A DNA stretch of 27,093 nt. It comes from Colimorpha_A sp045540115 (GTDB lineage Bacteria > Bacillota > Clostridia > Oscillospirales > CAG-272). Positions 22,522 to 27,093 of this stretch are shown in pieces. The position numbers and the translations under genes were made by a program. The notes below the pieces were generated by a model, which had not been told where the DNA came from, did no database searches, and worked only from the letters and a program-made list of their open reading frames with translations. The stretch covers positions 1 through 27,093 of the forward strand of contig JAZQGR010000077.1 of the NCBI GenBank assembly GCA_045540115.1, given 5' to 3'. The stretch's first letter is position 1. Each line of letters starts with the position of its first letter.

Positions 22522-24387
22522 CTATTTGAATTTTCTGTCATAGAGAAGCGCTGCGATTAGGATAACGAACACCGAGCCTGCGTTATGGACGAGTGCTCCC
22601 GTCGCGGGATTCAAAAGCTTGAAGAAGGAGAGAATTATTGCGGCGAAGTTTATGATGAGCGAGAGGAAAATGCTGAATTTTATCGTTTTGACGGTTGCGT
22701 TGGAAAGACGCTTGAGGTAGGAAAGCTTGCTTACGTCGTCGCTCATTATCGCGATGTCGGAGGCTTCAAGGGCAACGTCGCTGCCCATCGTCCCCATAGC
22801 GATTCCGACGTCAGCGCTCTTGAGCGCGGGAGCATCGTTTACGCCGTCGCCGACCATCGCGACGGTCTTTCCGCCTTCACGGAGCGAAAGCACGCAGTCG
22901 ACCTTGTTTTCGGGGAGAAGCTCGCTCTTTATGCTCGTAATGCCTACCTGAGAAGCGAAATATTCTGCGGCATATTTATTGTCGCCCGTCAGAAGTACGG
23001 CTTCGGTTCCAAGCTTTTTAAGTGAATCAACGGTTTCAGAGGCGTTCGGCTTAACGGCGTCGGAAAGCCCAATAACGCCGAGCACACTTTCGCCGTCGGA
23101 AACGGTGACCGACGCCTTACCGCTTGCGCGGAGCTCGGTCAGCGCTTTTGCTGCTTCGTCGGAAACGGTAACGCCCTTTTCGGTCAGGTATCTTTCGTTT
23201 CCGCAGTATACGGTCTTACCGTTTATCGTTGCGGAAACGCCCTTGCCCGCCTCCATTATGAAGCCGTCGCAGGTCGGGACGTCGCCGTTTTCCTTACCAA
23301 ATTCATATATTGCGCGGCCGAGCGGATGCTCGCTTCTGCTCTCTGCCGATGCGGCGAGGGTAGTCAGCGCCTCTTTGCTTATTCCGAAGGGAATTACGTC
23401 GGAAACGGTGAGCGCGCCGTAGGTGAGCGTACCTGTTTTGTCAAAACAAACGGTATCGACCTTGCCCATTTTTTCAAGCGCCTCGCCCGATTTGATGATA
23501 ACTCCGTGCTTGGTCGCCTGACCGATAGCCGCCATAATGGCAGTCGGTGTTGCAAGCACGAGCGCGCAGGGGCAGAATACGACGAGGACCGTGACCGCAA
23601 CTACGATATCCTGACGGATAAGCCCGAAGGCTATTGCTATAAGAAGCGCGACGGGAACGAGAATGCTCGCCCATTTATCGGCAATACGGTGCATTGGAGC
23701 CTTGTTTTCCTCGGCTTCCTTTACCATTCGGATAAGCTTTCCGAGAGAGGAATCCTCACCGACCTTGGTGGCTCTGACGTCAACCGAGCCGTAAAGGTTG
23801 ATCGTTCCGCTGTATATTTCATCGCCGACGGTCTTATCGACCGGGAGGCTTTCGCCCGTCATAACCGCTTGGTCAATACTCGTCTGACCGCTGATAATGA
23901 TTCCGTCGACAGGTATGCTTTCGCCGGGAAGAACGCGGAGAATGTCTCCTACCTTGATCTCGGTCGCGTCAACGGTTCTCTCGCATCCGTTTTCGATCAG
24001 CCGTCCCGTTGTCGGCGCAAGGCTGATAAGCTTCGTCAGACCTCTTTTTGCTCTGTCGGTTGTCAGGTCCTCAAGGAGCTCGCCGATCGCCATAATGAAC
24101 GCGACCTCGCCCGCGGCGAAAACGTCGCCAATTGCGATCGCGGCAACCATCGCGCTCGTAATCAGAAGCGCGGAGGAAATCTTTGAAATTCCCTTGTTGC
24201 GTATCAGCTTTCCGATCGCATTTTCAAGAAGCGGTATTCCCGATATAATGACGGCGAGCCACGCAGGATCGTACCACGTTTTGATTTCTACTCCGAAGAT
24301 CGGCAGAAGCAAGCTCGCAAGCACCGATAGACCGCTGATAAGCAGCGCGATCTTGCTCTCAAGCGCGTCAAGAATTTTTTCTAACAT
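22522..24387 (-). CDS. Heavy-metal-transporting P-type ATPase (P1B)
   Basis: The 621-residue membrane pump exports a metal ion at the cost of ATP. Landmarks in order are several N-terminal membrane segments (about 12-30, 42-55, 70-102), the TGES actuator motif (178-181), the metal-site CPC (272-274) in VVFCPCALVLATP, phosphorylated Asp316 in DKTGT, the SEHPL nucleotide motif with His354-Pro355, the hinge GDGVNDAP, and a C-terminal pair of membrane helices. There is no N-terminal HMA metal-binding domain. The CPC motif fits Cu, Zn or Cd pumps, but the last helix has HNAGS, which matches neither the classical Cu (MxxSS) nor Zn (DxG) signatures I know. AAAGGAG precedes the ATG. It is probably repressed by the divergent TetR regulator. 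Confidence 0.93.
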   Translation of the reverse strand: MLEKILDALESKIALLISGLSVLASLLLPIFGVEIKTWYDPAWLAVIISGIPLLENAIGKLIRNKGISKISSALLITSAMVAAIAIGDVFAAGEVAFIMAIGELLEDLTTDRAKRGLTKLISLAPTTGRLIENGCERTVDATEIKVGDILRVLPGESIPVDGIIISGQTSIDQAVMTGESLPVDKTVGDEIYSGTINLYGSVDVRATKVGEDSSLGKLIRMVKEAEENKAPMHRIADKWASILVPVALLIAIAFGLIRQDIVVAVTVLVVFCPCALVLATPTAIMAAIGQATKHGVIIKSGEALEKMGKVDTVCFDKTGTLTYGALTVSDVIPFGISKEALTTLAASAESRSEHPLGRAIYEFGKENGDVPTCDGFIMEAGKGVSATINGKTVYCGNERYLTEKGVTVSDEAAKALTELRASGKASVTVSDGESVLGVIGLSDAVKPNASETVDSLKKLGTEAVLLTGDNKYAAEYFASQVGITSIKSELLPENKVDCVLSLREGGKTVAMVGDGVNDAPALKSADVGIAMGTMGSDVALEASDIAIMSDDVSKLSYLKRLSNATVKTIKFSIFLSLIINFAAIILSFFKLLNPATGALVHNAGSVFVILIAALLYDRKFK

Positions 24388-24429
24388 CAGTAAATCTCCT
24401 TTACAAAAAAGACGGGTTGGTGTATAATC

Positions 24430-24452
24430 ATATCGAACATATTGTTCGGTAT
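24430..24452. promoter_or_regulatory. Operator 1, overlapping the ATPase transcription start
   Basis: The dyad CGAACA-TAT-TGTTCG (24434-24448) is extended by ATA and TAT outside. It lies directly downstream of the ATPase -10 box on the minus strand, where a repressor would block initiation. It shares GAACA-N3-TGTTC with operator 2. Confidence 0.75.
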
Positions 24453-24453
24453 C

Positions 24454-24482
24454 ATTTTATCGCCGACGGCGCGAAAATTCAA
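24454..24482 (-). promoter_or_regulatory. Promoter of the P-type ATPase gene
   Basis: On the minus strand TTGAAT (24477-24482) and TAAAAT (24454-24459) have a 17-base spacer. Operator 1 begins 1 base after the -10 box. Confidence 0.7.
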
Positions 24483-24510
24483 CGGTCAAATGATCCAAGG
24501 TGTATTTTAC

Positions 24511-24525
24511 TGAACAAAATGTTCA
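24511..24525. promoter_or_regulatory. Operator 2, upstream of the TetR gene
   Basis: A perfect dyad TGAACA-AAA-TGTTCA lies 23 bases before the TetR start codon and just after a TATTTT sequence (24503-24508) that could be its -10 box. Same half-site as operator 1, so the TetR protein probably represses both its own operon and the ATPase. Confidence 0.75.
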
Positions 24526-24548
24526 AATTGTACCGAAAGTGAGAAAAG

Positions 24549-25082
24549 ATGGACAGACGGCAGAAAAAGACGCGGAAGGCGATACTTGATACCTTTCGCT
24601 CCCTTCTTGAAAAGAAGCGGTATGACCGCATAACGGTTCAGGAGATAATCGACGGCGCAGACGTCGGCAGGAGCACGTTCTACTCGCATTTCGAAACGAA
24701 GGATATGCTTCTCGACGCGCTTGCCGGCGAGATCTTTAATCACATATTCGAAAACGACCCGTGTCCGTGGGTCGGCAAGGACGACGAGCTCGAGGGCAAG
24801 CTCTCGCACATCCTCTGGCACATAAGAGCCGAGAGGGAAAACCTGTCGGGAATACTCCTTTCCGACAGCGGTGAGCTTTTTATGGGCTATTTCAAAAACC
24901 ACCTGAAGGCAGTATTTTTGCGTTACACGGAAAGCTTTTCGCAAAACGTGCCGCGCCAGTTTTTGCTCGAATACCTCTCGGGAAGCTTCGCCGAGACTGT
25001 TCGCTGGTGGATGAGAGAAAACATGAAAACGGAGCCCGAAAACGTCGCAAAATACTTTATAGGAATGGTGAATCAGAAATGA
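24549..25082 (+). CDS. TetR/AcrR family transcriptional regulator
   Basis: The 177-residue repressor has an N-terminal TetR helix-turn-helix at about 7-50: ILDTFRSLLEKKRYDRITVQEI, then DGADVGRSTFYSHFETKDMLL, the family signature. The C-terminal helices (about 60-170) would bind a ligand and dimerise. The ATG is preceded only by GTGAG, a weak ribosome site, which fits a low-level repressor. Two matching dyads in the divergent region are its likely operators. Its TGA overlaps the ATG of the next gene (ATGA), so the nitrilase-phosphodiesterase fusion is co-regulated. Confidence 0.9.
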   Translation: MDRRQKKTRKAILDTFRSLLEKKRYDRITVQEIIDGADVGRSTFYSHFETKDMLLDALAGEIFNHIFENDPCPWVGKDDELEGKLSHILWHIRAERENLSGILLSDSGELFMGYFKNHLKAVFLRYTESFSQNVPRQFLLEYLSGSFAETVRWWMRENMKTEPENVAKYFIGMVNQK

Positions 25083-26686
25083 AGGTCAGTGTAATTCAGC
25101 CCTATTATTCGTTTGATGAAAAGGATATAGATTCCTGCTACGAGGGAATGTTCGATCTGCTCGATAAGTGTGATAGCAGTAACGATATAATCGTTCTCCC
25201 CGAATACTGCGATATTCCCGCCGCAACGAAGGGCGGAGGATCCTTTCACGCATCGATTGAAAAGAGAAACAAGGACGTTTTTGAGCGCGTAAAAGCTGCC
25301 GCTATCCGTTGTAACTCGATAGTTTTTGCGAACTTCGCGGACAAGACCGAAACGGGCTACCGAAATACGACGTTTGCCTTTGACAGGACGGGCAACGTCG
25401 TCGGAAAATACTATAAGGCGCATCCCGCACCGAGCGAGGTCAAGACGCTGTCCGAGGGCGGAAACGGCGTCGACGTTTCCTATTCATATACGGCAGACGA
25501 GCCGTACGTAATTGAGATCGAGGGCATACGCTTTGGCTTTATGACCTGCTACGATTTCTATTTCTACGAGGAATTCGCACAGCTCGCAAGATATGACGTC
25601 GATATCATAATCGGCTGCTCGCATCAGCGCACAGATACTCACCGTGCTCTTGAAATAATCAACAGCTTCCTTTCGTATCACACGAACGCGTATCTGCTTC
25701 GCTCGTCGGTATCGCTCGGAGAAGACAGCCCTATCTGCGGCTGCTCGACGGTCATCGCGCCCGACGGAAATATCCTCGTCGATATGAAGAGCAAGGTCGG
25801 CATCGGCACCTGTGAGATTGATCCGAAAAATAAATACTACAAGCCCGCCGGCTTCAAGGGCAAGATGAAGTCGCACTACGAGTATATTGAGGACGGGCGC
25901 CGTCCGTGGCTCTACCGCAACGGTGGAAAGAGCGTCGTTCCGTTCGATAAATATATGCCGTATCCGCGCCTCTGCGCGCACCGTGGCTTCAGCGCGGCGC
26001 TTCCCGAGAATACGATGGTGTCGTTCGGTGCGGCGATCGCGCTCGGCGCGAGTGAAATCGAATTTGACCTTTGGGTGACCAAGGACGGAGAGCTTGTATC
26101 CTGTCACGACGCAACGCTTGAACGCGTCTCAAACGGCGTCGGAAAGGTATACGAAAAGACACTTAACGAGCTTAAAACGCTCGATTTCGGTATCAAATAC
26201 GGCGAAAAATACAAGGGGCTTAAGATCGCGACCCTTGAAGAGATCCTCGCAAAATTCGCTTCGCAGACGGTGATGAATATTCACTATAAGCCCGACACGA
26301 TGTCTGACGAGATACTTGGTAAGATCGTGGGTCTCCTTCATAAGTATGACTGCGATAAGCATATCTACCTTATGATATCGAGCGACGATGTCATCAAGAA
26401 GGTCAAATCGCTTCGTCCCGAGATAAAGATATGCGTGGGCGAGGACGGAACCTACCGTATCGTTGAGCGCGCGATAGAGCTTGGCTGCGAAATGGTGCAG
26501 ATATATACGCCCGAGGGCAAGAATATAAACAAGGAAATGATAGACAAGGCACATACACACGGCATTAACGTCAACGTCTTCTATTCCGATACGGTCGAAT
26601 TCGCACGCGAGCTTCTCACAATGGGCGCAGATACGATCCTTACGAACGATTATCTGACACTTTCAAACGCGCTTGGAATTAAATAA
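25079..26686 (+). CDS. Nitrilase/carbon-nitrogen hydrolase fused to glycerophosphodiester phosphodiesterase
   Basis: This 535-residue protein combines two complete catalytic domains. Residues about 1-270 are a nitrilase-superfamily amidase with the Glu42 (LPEYCD), Lys113 (KYYKAHP) and Cys157 (MTCYDF) triad. Residues about 296-535 are a GDPD TIM barrel with AHRGFSAALPENT (His301, Glu310), EFD (Glu328, Asp330) and CHDATL (His343). The third metal ligand, normally Glu in an I-E-x-K strand, is His402 (NIHYK). Neither part has a signal peptide, so it is cytoplasmic. The start at ATG 25079 overlaps the TetR stop and is preferred to the out-of-family extension from 25007. A substrate with both an amide and a phosphodiester is conceivable but not shown. 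Confidence 0.88.
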   Translation: MKVSVIQPYYSFDEKDIDSCYEGMFDLLDKCDSSNDIIVLPEYCDIPAATKGGGSFHASIEKRNKDVFERVKAAAIRCNSIVFANFADKTETGYRNTTFAFDRTGNVVGKYYKAHPAPSEVKTLSEGGNGVDVSYSYTADEPYVIEIEGIRFGFMTCYDFYFYEEFAQLARYDVDIIIGCSHQRTDTHRALEIINSFLSYHTNAYLLRSSVSLGEDSPICGCSTVIAPDGNILVDMKSKVGIGTCEIDPKNKYYKPAGFKGKMKSHYEYIEDGRRPWLYRNGGKSVVPFDKYMPYPRLCAHRGFSAALPENTMVSFGAAIALGASEIEFDLWVTKDGELVSCHDATLERVSNGVGKVYEKTLNELKTLDFGIKYGEKYKGLKIATLEEILAKFASQTVMNIHYKPDTMSDEILGKIVGLLHKYDCDKHIYLMISSDDVIKKVKSLRPEIKICVGEDGTYRIVERAIELGCEMVQIYTPEGKNINKEMIDKAHTHGINVNVFYSDTVEFARELLTMGADTILTNDYLTLSNALGIK

Positions 26687-26688
26687 AG

Positions 26689-26717
26689 AAAAAACAGCCA
26701 CATTGTGGCTGTTTTTT
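26689..26717. terminator. Bidirectional terminator
   Basis: A 13-bp stem (AAAAAACAGCCAC with GTGGCTGTTTTTT) and 3-base loop follow the fusion gene. The right arm overlaps the stop codon of the minus-strand small gene, so it serves both. Confidence 0.9.
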
Positions 26718-26904
26718 ACAGTATGCTTTCAAGCACCGCGTCAAGCTTTGCAAGCGCGTCGTCGCTTTGGTTTTTGTTTTTCAGATAATCCGAAAGCATA
26801 TCGAGTGCGCGCAGGCGGTCTGCCGTCTTTTCTTCGGGATCAAAGGCGATCTCCGCCATTTCGCGCATTATCTTTTTTTCGTCGGGAATTTTTCTTCTCA
26901 TCAT
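26716..26904 (-). CDS. Small protein, terminase small subunit-like helix
   Basis: A 62-residue acidic, helical protein. The segment AEIAFDPEEKTADRLRALDML resembles the conserved part of phage terminase small subunits and related small helical proteins, where an IA-F motif precedes a D-K/R-L-(K/R)-A-L helix. It lacks the DNA-binding HTH part, so it may be a domesticated or free-standing version. GAGGTGAT precedes two adjacent ATG codons (26904 and 26901). The second has the more usual spacing, giving 61 residues. It stands alone on the minus strand. Function is unknown; the terminase resemblance is from memory and not decisive. Confidence 0.6.
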   Translation of the reverse strand: MMRRKIPDEKKIMREMAEIAFDPEEKTADRLRALDMLSDYLKNKNQSDDALAKLDAVLESIL

Positions 26905-27093
26905 ATCACCTCGTTGTTATTCAGTAATATGATAGCACGGAAAAACCTAAAAATCGTCCCCTAAAATTCCCGTGTTTTTCCCACATAAGGAGTTTGCACT
27001 ACATAATCGTAGGGCGGGGGCTTGCTCGAAACCCCCAAAACTCGCGTTCGCTCGTTTCGGGGAACCCCACGCGCTCCTCCCGTAAAACGGGCG
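26905..27093. other. Intergenic end of the window with GC-rich hairpins
   Basis: No coding frame is convincing in the last 189 bases. The first part is AT-rich and probably holds the promoter of the small minus-strand gene, though only a weak TATCAT is visible. After 27010 the sequence becomes GC-rich with hairpin-forming pieces: GGGGG (27016-27020) with CCCCC (27032-27036), and CCCG/CGGG at 27079-27091. It may be the start of a repeat element or structured RNA cut by the window edge. Confidence 0.35.

Noticed and set aside
953..27030. GCTTGCTCG behind a G-run near 959 and again near 27020, possibly a dispersed repeat
   Set aside because: The shared part is too short and the flanks differ; no full repeat unit can be defined in this window.

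Overview
The window looks like a chromosomal piece of a gut-type, low-to-mid GC member of the Clostridia. The evidence is strong Shine-Dalgarno sites (AGGAGG variants) before almost every gene, TTGACA/TATAAT promoters with 17-base spacers, U-tract hairpin terminators shared by convergent genes, a proline tRNA with encoded CCA, and enzyme families (GH29 fucosidase, BadF-type sugar kinase, AraC and ROK regulators) typical of glycan-using anaerobes. No rRNA, CRISPR array or insertion sequence is visible. The species cannot be named from the sequence alone.

Region 1 (1-3725) is AT-rich and looks like an accessory island around two divergently transcribed tRNA genes, Pro(GGG) on minus and a CAT-anticodon tRNA (probably Ile2) on plus. 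It holds a short unknown ORF fragment and an amber-interrupted gene for a DEDDh 3'-5' exonuclease with an internal N-terminal repeat. Region 2 (3726-7062) has a translationally linked Gfo/Idh/MocA dehydrogenase and TIM-barrel sugar-phosphate isomerase, divergent from an AraC regulator and a GNAT acetyltransferase. Region 3 (7107-9500) is an operon of a BadF/N-acetylglucosamine-type kinase and two tandem SIS-domain phosphosugar proteins. Region 4 (9644-15090) has a cytoplasmic alpha-L-fucosidase divergent from an AraC regulator, a deacetylase-like protein and a convergent 668-residue putative glycosidase. Together, regions 3 and 4 suggest intracellular breakdown of fucosylated, N-acetylated (host-type) oligosaccharides.

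Region 5 (15237-22500) follows a flavin-reductase-like gene. It is a five-gene minus-strand operon (ROK regulator, zinc alcohol dehydrogenase, FGGY kinase, two mannitol-1-phosphate-dehydrogenase-like paralogues) divergent from a UlaG-like metallo-hydrolase. Both sides are driven from one 43-base perfect palindrome that encodes a consensus promoter on each strand. Both dehydrogenase paralogues have lost the histidine of the family motif, so this polyol or sugar-acid pathway may be new. Region 6 (22522-26686) is a heavy-metal P-type ATPase divergent from a TetR regulator with two matching operators, followed by a nitrilase-glycerophosphodiesterase fusion. A small terminase-like protein closes the window. 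No sugar transporter is encoded anywhere in the window, so uptake must be encoded elsewhere.
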